A stretch of DNA of 64,000 bases from NCBI RefSeq assembly GCF_005239225.2, contig NC_133293.1, positions 6,448,001-6,512,000 of the forward strand, in the 5' to 3' direction. This stretch comes from Populus alba. Taxonomy: Eukaryota > Streptophyta > Magnoliopsida > Malpighiales > Salicaceae. The notes beneath the pieces were generated by a model. That model saw only the letters and a program-made list of their open reading frames with translations. It ran no database searches and was not told where the DNA came from. Position numbers and translations under genes: made by a program. Positions within the stretch are counted from its first letter, which is position 1, and each line of letters begins with the position of its first letter. This document shows, in pieces, positions 14,338-26,700 of this stretch.

Positions 14338-17300
14338 ATGAAGAGCACCAGGCACTCATCTGTTCGATTTTTTTTTTTTGTTGGAGTGGTTATCTTCATT
14401 ACGTTTGCCATTATTTCTGTAGAGGCGAGAAAGCATCACAACAACAGACATAAACCTCATAAGCACCTCAAAGACAAGGGTAGCAATGGCCATAAAGCTC
14501 CAGACCCAGCTACAAATATTCCTGGCCCTGCTCCAGCCCCTCTTCCTCATTACGGTTCTTACCCTGCTAATTCCACCATTTTTGACGTTTTGTCATTCGG
14601 AGCCAAGGGTGATGGAGTTTCAGATGATTCCAAGGTACGTGATAGCCAAAGGAACTGTTGAAAGAACATGCTCGTATTGGCACAAATTTCTCCGTTTCCT
14701 GTCATTATTAGCAGAAGCACTTATCAGGCGGATTTTTTTTTTACAAATTTTATGAGCAGAAGCACTTATCTTCATATTTCTCATTCCTTGATTTTGATTT
14801 TTTCCACATTTTCTTTGGATTTAGCAACAAATGGAGCAAGTAATTGCTAGCTAAATTTTCATTTTTGTAATTACTGGAAACTGATCAACGGTGAGCTAAA
14901 CAGGCACTTTTAGCAGCATGGAAAGCAGCCTGCCAGGTATCTGGGGCTACAGTGGAAATCCCAGCAGAATTCAAGTTCCTCATCAAGCCCATAATTCTCC
15001 AAGGTCCATGCATGCCTCACATTGTACTGGAGGTTTGCTCCCTTCTTTTTAGCTTATCTGATTGACTCTTCTCTCAAGTAGCAGATATGAATATAGAAAT
15101 CTAGATGTCATGAGGTGTATTCCCTGCAATCTATTTTTAAATGGAAAATGTCTGTCTTGTTTTAGTATTAGTACAATTCTTTACAGTTCAGTGCTCTACA
15201 CATAAAGCTGATGTAATGCAAGTGGAATTCCAACAGATAGATGGCATTCTCTTATCTCCCCCGCGAGTTGGTGCTTGGCCTAAATCCAGCTTGTTTCAGT
15301 GGATAAACTTCAAATGGGTTCATGACTTCACCATTCAAGGTACTGGAAAAGTTGATGGTCAAGGATCTGAATGGTGGAGTCCCTCTGAAGTCTACTACAT
15401 TCAGGTTTGTCAATGTAGGGTTCTTAATTAACTCCTTCAGAACAGATAAAAGGCATAAAGAAATGAAAGCTTAACATTTGTTTTCCTTTGATGAATTTAA
15501 TGCAGAAGAAATTCAAACATAATCCAGATATGAAACCAACTGTAAGATCATTTATTCTTCCAATGTGTTCCTTTCACCTTATGATCATAAATTTGAATTA
15601 ATTCCATCAAGTTATTATAACATAATCAAGTTCCTGATCATCTTTTTACACAGGCTTTGAGATTCTACGACAGCCATAATATCACAGTTCGCGACATCGA
15701 AATCGTGAACAGCCCTCAATGCCATCTCAAATTTGACAGCTCTAGTGGGATCAAAGTCGATAACATTACGATTAATTCACCAGAGATTAGTCCAAATACT
15801 GATGGCATTCACCTGCAGAACACAAAAGATGTAGAAATTCAGCATTCTAATATTGGATGCGGTAAGAACCTACAAGTGCATTGACCTCTAAGCTCGCCAT
15901 CATTTAATATTCTTCCATGAAACTTGTGTGCTAGCAAGCTTGCTAATCATAGTGAGTTTTGTTAATCATAGCCGACCTAACACTAGGCCATGCTCCATAT
16001 TATAATCTTCTGGTGTAGTTTTTAGTTGGCGATCAGTTGGTGCATTGCACGATGGAATTGCAGAGAAAAGTAACACCTTTTGACCTTTTGTGTGTAGCAA
16101 AAAGGAAATACTAAAAACCTTTTTAAACGGATTAACTTCCCTAAATTAACCAGCTTTAGTGACAGGCATGCGTTATAAAAAGGTCCAACATCTATCAATC
16201 TATAATTTTCAACTACTATGTGGATGCTAATGAGCTGTAGCCTGTAGCATAAGTGGATGACCCAGCATATATTAAGTCTGGTTTGTGAGCAGTACTGCTA
16301 TGGTGATTAAAAAACTAGCCTGCACTAATTAGTGAAATCGACGCATAGCTTTGGTTATTGGGTGCTTACTCTGAGCTTTCACTTTATAACAGGTGATGAT
16401 TGTGTATCCATACAAACCGGCTGCTCTAATATTCATGTCCATCACATTAACTGCGGCCCTGGACATGGTATAAGGTAGAGTCATCAATCACTGTAATGAA
16501 GAAAACGATGACATTTTCTGAGAAATCCATGGAATACCAACCAAACGGAGTAGTAATACTTAAGTTCTGATAAATAAATTTGCACGAGTTCATGGTTAGA
16601 ACATTTACTGCTGTGATTACTTAGAATTATTTTTGGATTTTTTCATAACTGCAGTGTAGGAGGGCTCGGAAAGGATAAAAGTGTTGCGTGTGTCTCGGAT
16701 ATTGTTGTAGAGAAAATCTCGTTACAAAATACTCTTTCTGGAGTTAGAATAAAGACATGGCAGGTACGTAGCTAATTAATTTTAAAGCACAACTATATAT
16801 TAGCAAAAAAAGAAGAAGAGGGAAAGTTATTCAGAATTTTTTTAGTTTTATAGCTAGCGTTCCATTGCTATTTTATCTGTTCTTGAGACATCAGGCAAAA
16901 GCAAATACACTTTTTTTTAAAGATAATTAAGATAAAACAAATAAATACAAATCTGTATTTTTTGAAAGATGTTTGCGTATATATATCTGCAGGGAGGTAT
17001 TGGATCGGTAAAGAATGTGACATTTTCCAATATTGAAGTATCAGATGTGAAGTATCCTGTTATAATTGATCAGTTCTACTGTGACAAGAAGACATGCAAG
17101 AACCAGACAGAAGCTGTGGCAATATCTGGTGTTAAATATGACAGCATAAAAGGGAGTTACACAGTGCAACCGATTCATCTAGCATGTAGCAATGACGCGC
17201 CATGCACCGGTGTTGATCTAATTGATATTCAGTTGAAGCCCAGCTCAAGTGGTTATGGAGGTTTTCGACAGGCTCTGTGTTGGAACTCTTATGGGAAATC

Positions 17301-17400
17301 ACAAGCACCCCTAGTCCCTTCAAGCATCGACTATTGCTTGAGAACCGAAAGCGGGTCTGTTAAGGGAACTGCAAGGTCTCGTCATGAACATATTTGTTAG
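14338..17400 (+). CDS. Secreted polygalacturonase, glycoside hydrolase family 28
   Basis: Hydrolyses alpha-1,4-galacturonan (homogalacturonan) in the cell wall. Inferred exons: 14338-14634, 14904-15032, 15237-15404, 15506-15541, 15654-15861, 16393-16474, 16655-16763, 16993-17400; all splice in frame to 478 aa. The N-terminus has a hydrophobic signal or anchor (about 10-30), a His/Lys-rich stretch, then a Pro/Ala-rich linker before the right-handed beta-helix. The four GH28 motifs are present: SPNTDG (NTD 258-260), GDDC (281-282), GPGHG (303-305), and RIK (338-340), so the enzyme looks catalytically complete. The layout resembles the Arabidopsis At1g48100 (PGX3) type, but the orthologue is not certain. 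The last exon's end and 3' flank are duplicated downstream at 19072. Confidence 0.93.
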
Positions 17401-19045
17401 CCATGAGTGTTTATAACAGCGTGTATTAGCTTCTTCTTCTTCTTCTTCTTTTTCTCCTCTCTTTTCTGTTCAGTCAAAGCTTCAGCCTTCCCTCCTGATT
17501 TATGACTGGGTTTTGCCCCTCTCTAACTCTTCAATCAGATTTTAAAACTATAATAATAATTATTTTTATTTTATATTAAATTAAATCAACCAAGTTTATC
17601 CTTCTGACACATGATTTAAGTCTTACTCTCGAGTTGACTTTGAGTCGAATTTTAAAATTATGATAATAATTACTTTTATCCTTATGCTAACCCGAATCAA
17701 TAGTCAACCTCACTCATGGTGTAGACTTTGCCCTGAATTAACCATCGAATTGAGTTTTTAAAAATATGATAATAACAATTTTTATTTTTATGTTAACTCG
17801 GATCAACTCGACCCGTGACCTGAGCCTCGACAGTGACCTAGTTTTTGTTCTAAAATGACCCCTAAGTTGGGATTTTCAAAATTATGATAATAATTTTTTT
17901 TCCTTACATGTCTTAGTTGAACAATTTTAGAATTTAAGATTTTTTACAATGATATTTTTAGGAATAAAAAATAATAAGTATTGTTTCTAAAAAAATGTTT
18001 TCCTTGTACATCTTATTTTGAAAATATAAAAATTTACTTGAAAATTATTTTAAAAACAAATTTATTTTTATATATTTATCTTTTCCACCAAAAACATTTT
18101 TATCTCTATTGTCTTCCTCTTCATCTCTTTTCTTGTAGAAACAATAACTAAACACTATTTTAAGTTTTTTTTTCGTTACAATTTATTTTTTGAACTATTT
18201 TTTAAATCAAATTAATAATTTTTTTAAATTTTTTTTATGATTTTGATGTAAAAATATTTAAATGTGTTTTTAATAAAAAAAATACTTTTAAAAATTATAT
18301 TACATTAAATATAAAAAATACAGTATATTGCAGCACGAGACACAAACAAACCTGTAATGTTGACATAAAAATAAAGAAAATAGAGAATATCTTGGCAATG
18401 GACCGTGCCCGATCCCTTAAACCATTTAAAAAATTATCCTTCAAACTCACGTCAAAATATGCCGGACCCCATACCCATTTATTTAATACCCAGCCCATGA
18501 CCGCTTAAGAAAAAAAATATTACCCATAACTAATGTTCGTTTTAGTCCCTGTTACTTTCTTGGAAAATAGTCTGGTCCTTGTATTTGATTCCTTACAAAA
18601 AAGTCATCCATTAAAATATTTTTATCCTCGTAATCTCTTACCAAAATATTATCAGTCCTTTTGTTACTTTTTTCTTCAATTAGGTCCTTAAATGCAACCT
18701 TAGCAGGTGATTAATAAATAAAAATAGGTATGAAATACGATGAATATTCACTTTGTTTACTTATACCCATTTTTATTATTCATCATATACGATTAATATA
18801 TGTGTTTTTACCTTTAAATACCATGATCTAGAGGGAGCAAGAAGGGGAAAAAAATAGTTGAGATAGCTTAAATTAATGATAAAAAATAATTTATGATCAT
18901 CAGAAACTATGGTGTCGGCTACAAGGCTATGGTCACACTCTCTGTTGTCGTGTTTCTACGGTTCTCATTAATGGCTGAACACATGCATAATCAATCTAGA
19001 GAGAGAGAAAAAAATCTTGACGATTCTTATGGGGATATTATTCTT
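17362..19045. repeat. Tandem duplication unit 1 (contains polygalacturonase stop codon)
   Basis: Starts inside the last polygalacturonase exon with AAGGGAACTGCAAGGTCTCG and runs through the 3' flank, a GTCAA-rich subrepeat block (17520-17910), and a stretch ending near CTTATGGGGATATTATT. The same order recurs in unit 2 at 19072-21755. Relative to unit 2, unit 1 lacks about 1 kb between roughly 17490 and 17550. Confidence 0.8.
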
Positions 19046-19071
19046 CACTCGCGTGTCGTAGAGCAGCAAAA

Positions 19072-21755
19072 AAGGGAACTGCAAGGTCTCGTCATGAACG
19101 TATTTGTTAGCCATGAGTGTTTATAACAGCGTGTATTAGCTTCTTCTTCCTCTTCTTCTTCTCCTCTGTTTTCTGTTCAGTCAAAACTTCCCTTCTGCAA
19201 GTTTTTATTTTGGGAAGGTGATGATTTTCTGCTGTTTTTTGGGAATTAAGTTTAAGGGTTTTTTATATTTAATAATAATTAGCTAGCAATCACCCGCATT
19301 CCTCTTGGAGTGTTCTAATTTTTTTGGCAAACCAGATCATGCATATGTTATAAAGCTCCATAATAAAAATGGTGAAAAATACAGAGGAAAGCTGCATCAA
19401 CATCCTAGGAAAGCAAAGCATAACAGAGGAAACCCAAGACAGAGAGGTTTGAGTAACAGACCAGCAAAGAGTGTTATCTCTCAGCTTATAAAAAGTAAGG
19501 AAAATACATAAGATTTGTTGTGTCAGGAAGCCTTGGATTGTAGTTTCGTAGCAAAAGAGACAGAGACAGAGACAGAGACATCAAAGATAAAAGAAATAAA
19601 AACAATGGAGACAAAAAGAAAAAAGAGAGACAAAATAGAATTACGTGAACAAAATAAAATAATTGTTTTTATATGTTGTTTAATTATGATGTACAATATA
19701 TAAAAAATTATTTCACTATATTATTGTTAAATTTTTATGCACACAGTTACTTTAGTTTATATATTGAATATTAAAATTATATTATAATAATCTTAGTTAT
19801 AAAATCAGAATTGATTTGATTGGCTTGAATTTAACCTAGTTTAAGAAAAAAATTAAGGAATGATTGACTTAACCTAACTCAGTCAAAAATTCAAGTTAAT
19901 TCAGAATAAAACATGAGTCAAAAAACCCGTTAACTGTTTTGAAAAAACTTTTTGCCAAGAAAAAGGTTACTTTGATTATTTTTAAATTTTGTTGGAGCAG
20001 CCGAATTGAGCCTCTCAACATGTGACTTGAGCTTTTTCATGGGTCAACTTTCAAGTCAAGTTTTAAAACTATAATAATAATTATTTTTATCCATACGTTA
20101 ACTTTTATGTCAATCCATCCTGACCCATGACCTGGGCTTTGCCTTAATCGACCCATAAGTCAAGTTTTAAAATTATAATAACAACAACTTTTATGTTTAT
20201 ATTGACCCAAGTTGACCTTTATAATCTGTGACCTAGGCCTTGTCTCGGATTAACCCTTAAATATTATAATAATAATTTTTATTTTACGTTGAATCGAGTC
20301 AACCAAGTTTACCCTTTCGACACGTGTCCCAAGCTTTGCCCTTGGGCCGACCTTGAGTCAAGTTTTTTAACTATGGTAATATCACGCTAGTCCTTAAGGT
20401 GACCGAGTCAATAGTCAACCTCACTCGTGGCAAGGGTCTTGCCTCAAATTAATTCTCGAAACGAGTTTTAAAATTATAATAATAACAACTTTTATTCTTA
20501 TGTTGACTCAGATAAACTTGATTCGTGACTAGGGCCTTGACTAGTGACCTAGGCTTTGTTCTAGAACAACCCCCGAGTTGAGATTTAAAATTATGATAAT
20601 AATCATTTTTTCCTTATATGTCTTAGTTGAACAATTTTAAGATTTAGAGTTTTTTACAATGATATTTTAGAAATAAAAAACAATAAGTATTACCTCTAGA
20701 GTAATGTTTTTTTAGACTTCATGTTTTGAAAGTACATAAATTCATTTTAAAATTGTTTCAAAAACAAATTTATTTTTATGTCGCTATCTCTTAAACCAAA
20801 AACATTTCTGTCTCTATTGTTTTCCTCCCTTTTATTTCAAAGCAGTAATTAAATGCCACTTTTAGTTTTATTTTTTTGTTTTACTATTTATTTTTTTTTA
20901 AATGTTTTTCAAATTAAATTAATATTTTTTTAGGTTTTTTTTAGATGTAAAAATAAAAAAATAAAAATTATTTTAATATATTTTTAATTAAAAAATACTT
21001 TTAAAAATTACACCACATCAAAATATAAAAAATGCATTATATAACGACACCACACTCAAACAAAGCTGTAGTGTTGACATAAAAATTAAAAAATGAATGA
21101 AAATAGAGAATATCACGGCAATGGACGGTGCCCGATCCTTCAAACCATTAAAAAATTATCCTTTAAACTCACGTCCAAAATATGCCGGACCCCATTCCCA
21201 CTTATACCCAGCCCATAACCGCTTAAGAAAAAACAAATTACCCATAACTAATGTTCGTTTTAGTCCCTATTACTCTTTTAGAAAAATAGTCTGGTCCTTG
21301 TATTTTATTCCTTACAAATAAGTCCTCCATTAAAACAATTTTATCCTCGTAATCTCTTACCAAAATATTGTCAGTCCTTTTGTTACTTTTTTCTTCAATT
21401 AGGTCCTTAAATGCAACCTTAGCAGGTGCTTAATAAATAAAAACAGGTATGAAATACGATGAATATTCACTTTGTTTACTTATACCCATTCTTATTATTC
21501 ATCATATACGATTAATATATATGTTTTAACCTTTAAATACCATGATCTAGAGGGAGAAAGAAGGGGAAAAAAATATTTGAGATAGCTTAAATTTATGATA
21601 AAAAATAATTTATGATGATCAGAAACTATGGTGTCGGCTACAAGGCTATGGTCGTGTTTCTGCGGTTCTCATTGATGGCTGAAACACATGATAATCATTC
21701 TAGAGAAAGAAAAAAAATCTTGACAATTCCTATGGGATATTATTTATTTATTAAT
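19072..21755. repeat. Tandem duplication unit 2 (polygalacturonase 3' fragment plus flank)
   Basis: Starts with the same AAGGGAACTGCAAGGTCTCG as the real gene end at 17362. It keeps the TTAGCCATGAGTGTTTATAA stop region and the TTC-rich 3'UTR, then diverges. Homology resumes about 20.27 kb (subrepeats), 20.6-21.2 kb, and 21.24-21.75 kb. Unit 2 holds extra sequence at about 19200-20270. The 3' fragment has no upstream exon and is not a gene. Confidence 0.8.
19735..20760. repeat. Dispersed element with about 100-bp GTCAA/AATAATAATT subrepeats
   Basis: Begins with an ATTATAATAATCTTAGTTATAA-like lead and a GACTTAACCTA-type stretch. It continues with several degenerate subrepeats built on AAACTATAATAATAATTA plus TTGACCC / GACCCATGACC words, and ends with TTGAACAATTTTAAGATT followed by TTTTTTACAATGATATTTTA. 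The same structure is at 47625-48640 and, lacking the lead, at 17520-18030. It has no coding capacity, so it is probably a non-autonomous transposable element. Confidence 0.6.
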
Positions 21756-22269
21756 TAATATAGATATTTAAATTAACTTATGTATAACTCAACTAATTTT
21801 ATTTGTATGGTAGCACTGAAGAAAAAAAATTGCATATCACATCCTTAAAAATTAGTTATTTAAAATTAATTTTTTAAAATTAATTTATATGGTTTAAAAT
21901 GTTGATATTAAAAATAAATTTTAAAAAATAAAAAATATTATTTAAATATATATATTTTTAATTTTTTTTATAAAAACACGATCCAGAATTAAAAAATATA
22001 TAGCAAAAAGTGAAAAGTTTCTTGCGTGCTGATAAGTTTCTTGCCCGCTTATAAGCCGTTTGTTCATTTGTCCATCTTTCACATCAACTTTCCTGCTTTT
22101 TGTTTTCTAGTTTTCTGGGTCCTTTCTTTCAAAAGCCGTAGATCTTCAAAGACGCATCTCGCTGTCCTTATACTTCCTAGATATTTTCTTTCTTTTCCAC
22201 TTGAAAAAAAAAAAAAAACCTGGTGGAGACGGAAAATATCGCTTAGATATTTAAGACGTACCCTTTTAT

Positions 22270-22326
<57 letters not shown>

Positions 22327-23220
22327 CCTCCAATAAAATACTAGATATTATCATGAATGCATCTGTAAGGAATTCGGTGTTGAATCTAATATTTCTTGGA
22401 TCCATCAAAGAGGACAAAATGGAGTGCATCTTAAATTTCTACAGTGAGGATTAAATTTATGCCGTTGGTTTGATAACGTTGCAAATTTACCAAATTGGAT
22501 ACTGCCCCCAAAAGCATTTGCTTGATTATCTTTAACCCTTCAAAAATTATGTTCTAAGAATTTAACCCCTTTTTTTAAAAAAAAATAATATTTCGGATCT
22601 TGCCTTAAATAAACTCAAACATAATTAGCAAATCTCCTTTAACTTTTAGAAAAGGAAAAGGCTAATATGGCTCACTTTAGGGCACTGTTTAGCGGCTGCT
22701 GTTTATAGTTATTAGTGGATAATGCTATATTAAGCCCCCCGTTCAAAATTTATTTTTTATTTAATTATTTTTAGATATATTTAGATAATTTTGATATGCT
22801 TATATTAAAAATAAAAAATATTATTTTAATATATTTATAAACAAAAAATTATTTTAAAAAATAATCATTATCATATTATTAAACATCTCAAATTATATTT
22901 TTATGAATTTATTAGCACTGTATTTATTATAAAGTGATTAGATGAAATGTTTGGAATTCAAAAATAAATTGTTTAAATATAACCAAATTTAATTATCATT
23001 TAAATACCTATGAACATCTAGACTTAGCATAAGGATTTATAATTCATTAAATAAAAATATTTTTCATATGAGATATTTGAGAACATGAAACGGTAAATCA
23101 TGAAAATCGGAGTGTAAACAAGGGACAATCAAGGATTAAAAAAGAAAAAATGAAATATCAAAAAGCCACCGGCGGTCACGGACCCCACGCTTCCCTCCCC
23201 ATATCACTCGCTATCACTGT
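21756..23220. other. Intergenic DNA with MITE-like fragments and (AT)n run
   Basis: AT-rich fragments at about 21830-21990 and 22740-22880 share the TTAAAAATAAATTTTAAAAAATAA-like core of the local MITE family. An (AT)n microsatellite spans about 22279-22323. The open frames that cross it are artefacts of the repeat. No gene seen. Confidence 0.5.
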
Positions 23221-23222
23221 GG

Positions 23223-23271
23223 CACGTGACAAGCTCCCAATCCCGAGTTTCAAGCAATGTGGACATATAAG
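23223..23271 (+). promoter_or_regulatory. Candidate GWD1 promoter: G-box and TATA-like element
   Basis: CACGTG (23223-23228) is a G-box core, and CATATAAGAA with TATAA at 23266-23270 follows. The spliced 5'UTR begins downstream of these. Starch-degradation genes in Arabidopsis leaves are under light and clock control, and G-boxes are typical there. The link is inferred from motif and position only. Confidence 0.4.
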
Positions 23272-23419
23272 AAACTGCCACGCCATGTCAACTTGCATGG
23301 TATGCACTTCACTGAATCAGTGGAAGAATCCAAGCTCCTCCTACTTCTCTCTTGCCTCCAAAAATTTCCTTGCAAAAAAACACTCTCAATTCTCTCTTCT
23401 TGTTCTGACTTAATTCAAG

Positions 23420-23646
23420 GTAAAGTATTTCTTTTTCTTTTTGAAGAAAAAGAAATTTGATCAATTTCTGTTACAGAATCCCCGTCTTTATTTTAGAAAT
23501 CCTGAAATTTTTTTGGAAGTGTTCTGAATTGTTTGAATCTTGTTAGGCAATTAGTTAGATTACAAGCTAATTTTGATTGAATTCTACTAATTTATCTTAA
23601 ACAATATGAATCTGAATCTGTTTTTGTTTTAATTTTTAATTTTCAG
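23420..23646 (+). other. Intron in the GWD1 5' untranslated region
   Basis: TTCAAG|GTAAAGT at 23419/23420 and TTTTCAG at 23646 frame a 227-base intron. The following leader (23647-23734) has no ATG before the GWD1 start at 23735. A second weaker donor (GAAG|GTAAAG, near 23683) lies in that leader. Confidence 0.55.
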
Positions 23647-23734
23647 GTGAGTTGAGGTGGGGATTCTTGGAATCATCCTTGAAGGTAAAGAAGAGAATCC
23701 AATTTGAAGGAATAGTAATAATAATAATTAGAGG

Positions 23735-26700
23735 ATGAGCAATAACAGTAGCATAATCGGGCATTATAAAGTATTCAACAACCACAGTTTGCTTCGTCCA
23801 ACGGCTTCAGAGCATCGAAGCAGCAAGCTCAATTCTTCAGGCATTCCTGCAAATTCGTTGTTTCAATCTGCACGTAGGCCGTTGTCCAGCTTTTATGGAA
23901 ACAGTTTAAAAGTCAGGAAATCAGAATTAGGCATCGCCGGAGCACGCCGCTCTTTTATATTCACTCCGCGAGCTGTCTTAGCCATGGATCCAACTTCTGA
24001 GGTAATTTTTTTTTTTTAGAGTTTGTAGACTTGGAGATAGCTTTCAATGAAATAAAATGAAATGCTTTTTCTTCGTTTGGTAACTAAATTGAACAACAAA
24101 CTCTTTCGTTGCAGCAGCTTGCAGGGAAATTCAATCTGGATGGAAATATTGAAATGCAGGTATTTATAGTTAACAAGGGATGAGTGAGCATGGCTTTAAT
24201 TACTGGAGCAAAGTTTTGGTGTGTTTGTTGGTTATTGTAGATGTGATACGGATGTTTTTTTTTTTTTTTTGGTAATGAGCAGGTTTTTGTCAGCAGTTCC
24301 TCTGGTTCATCCATCGGACAAGTAAATATTCAGATCAATTATAGTAGTGATTCTTTGCTCCTACACTGGGGTGTAATACGTGATAAAAAGGAGTAAGTCT
24401 GCCTATACTTGCTTTCGGCTATATTGACTTAATTCTCCGTTGTCGTTATAGTTTTGCTTATTTCTCTTTCTTATGTTGGTTTTCTTTTGAGTCAGAAAAT
24501 GGGTGCTTCCTTCTCTTCAGCCAGATGGAACCAAAAATTATAAGAACAGAGCCCTCAGATCTCCTTTTATGGAGGTAAGAGCGAAAAAGCAAAAACAAGA
24601 TTCTTTGCCTTTCATTTTACTGAAAAATGTTTGGCTGGCCCAAATAATTAATTTTGGCTGGTTTATACTTTGTTTTTGTCCTAGTCTGGTTCCAATTCTT
24701 ACATCAACATAGTGATTGATGATCCTGCGATACAAGCTATAGAGTTTCTTGTAGTTGATGAAGCTCAGAATAAATGGTGAGCTTCAAAGGTTTTGCTTTT
24801 GCTAGCTCCCTGTATGTTGTTTGAGCTCATTACAATGTGTGATATTATTTCTTTTCGTTTACTTCTCTTAATTTGGCAGGTTTAAGAACAATGGCCAGAA
24901 CTTTTATGTTGAGTTACCCATGAGAGAGAAGTTGACAATTCCTAATGTCTCGGTTCCTGAAGAACTTGTGCAGATTCAATCATATCTAAGGTGGGAAAGA
25001 AATGGGAAACAAACGTATACCCCAGAGCAAGAGAAGGCAAGTGTTAAACATCGTTTAGTATAAAGAGAAAAACTATTTGTACTGCTAAGTTATAGTACTT
25101 TAATTTTGCATCTGTGCTTTCCTGTCTAGTTTTTCTTTTGTTAGCAAGGAAGCACCTGTGTCACGGTTTTTTTCTTTGTACATGCAATTCTCCATAACTT
25201 CCTTTGATAAACTCTTGCAGATAGTTTAATTCTATGGTTTTGATGTTTCAAGCACTGTCTTACTTTGATGGATAAATTTTCTTGTCTTAGGAGGAATATG
25301 AAGCGGCTCGCTTTGAGCTAATGGAGAAAGTAGCCAGAGGTACTTCCATCGAGGATCTCCGTGCAACGCTGACAAACAAAAATGATATACGTGAAATTAA
25401 GGAGCCATCTGTCTCTCAAATAGAAAGCAACCTACCTGATGATCTTGTGCAATTACAAGCTTATATGAGATGGGAAAAGGCAGGGAAACCCAATTTTTCT
25501 CCGGAGCAGCAACAGGTAAATTTCCTTTCTTTTCTTTGTCGGTTAGTTTCCATAATGTTTTCCTTCTAGTTGCTTCTGCTGGGGTAAACAGACACAAGCC
25601 AGTTACTCTGATTGCTTGTGTGTGATATTTATTGGCATAATGGTTCCATGCATATAGAGGGAATTTGAGAAAGCAAGAGAAGAGTTGCAAGCTGAACTGG
25701 GCAAAGGTGTCTCTGTTGATGAGATTCGGAAGAAGATTAGTAAAGGAGAAATCAAGACTAATGTGTCAAAGCAACTTCAAAACAAAAGATATTTCAGCAC
25801 TGAAAGAATTCAGCGCAAAGGGAGAGACTTAGCGCAGCTTGTCAACAGATATTCTGCTAAATCAGTAGAGGACAGAGCTTCCAAGTCTGTGGAGGAAAAA
25901 GCTTCAATAGAACCAAAAGTCTTGAAGGCTGTTGAGCTTTTTGCTATGGAAAAGGAAGAACACGATGGTGGTGCTGTTCTGAACAAGAAAATATATAAGC
26001 TTGCTGATAAGGAACTTCTGGTAAGGGATGTGCTAATCAACTGTGTGCCCCTCCTCCATCAATTACAGTTTTTGACTTGATGAAACTTCTCTCAAATTTA
26101 AAACTCCTCACACATTCTCAAGGTACTTGTAACAAAGCCTGGTGGTAGGTTGAAGGTTCGTTTGGCCACTGATTTTGAAGAGCCAGTTACTCTTCACTGG
26201 GCTTTATCTAAAAAGGCTGGAGAGTGGTTGGTAAGATTTTTATAACTTTTAACTTTAGACATTACTTAGGATGATATAAACCTTTGGAATCAATATCAAT
26301 GTCTTCATCTTCTATAACCTGTAGCCAGTTTCTCTGATCAGATTTAATGCATGCATGCATGATTTTGCAGGAGCCACCTCCAACCGTGTTGCCTCCTGGT
26401 TCAGCTGCTCTCAAGGAGGCTGCTGAAACACAACTTAAAAATGAGTCTTCTGCTAAATTTTCTTACCAGGTGAGCATGCTAAGTTTTTTTGTATCTTCCA
26501 GTGTCCCATAGGGCTTTGAAATCTAACCATGCCTTTCAATTCTACAATCTACCTTATAACAGGTGCAATCTTTTGAAATAGAGATTGAAGAAGATATTTT
26601 TGTTGGTTTGCCATTTGTCCTTTTGTCTAATGGAAGATGGATAAAGAATAATGGCTCGGACTTTTATATTGAATTTAGCGGAGGATCTAAGCATGTCCAA

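Noticed and set aside
19515..19703. 62-codon frame rich in Glu-Thr and Lys
   Set aside because: Low-complexity GAGACA repeats inside duplication unit 2, no homologue recognised.
22026..22454. 142-codon open frame on the plus strand and its 116-codon minus-strand counterpart
   Set aside because: Both are held open by the (AT)n microsatellite (Tyr-Ile runs), have no domain, and sit in intergenic repeat DNA.
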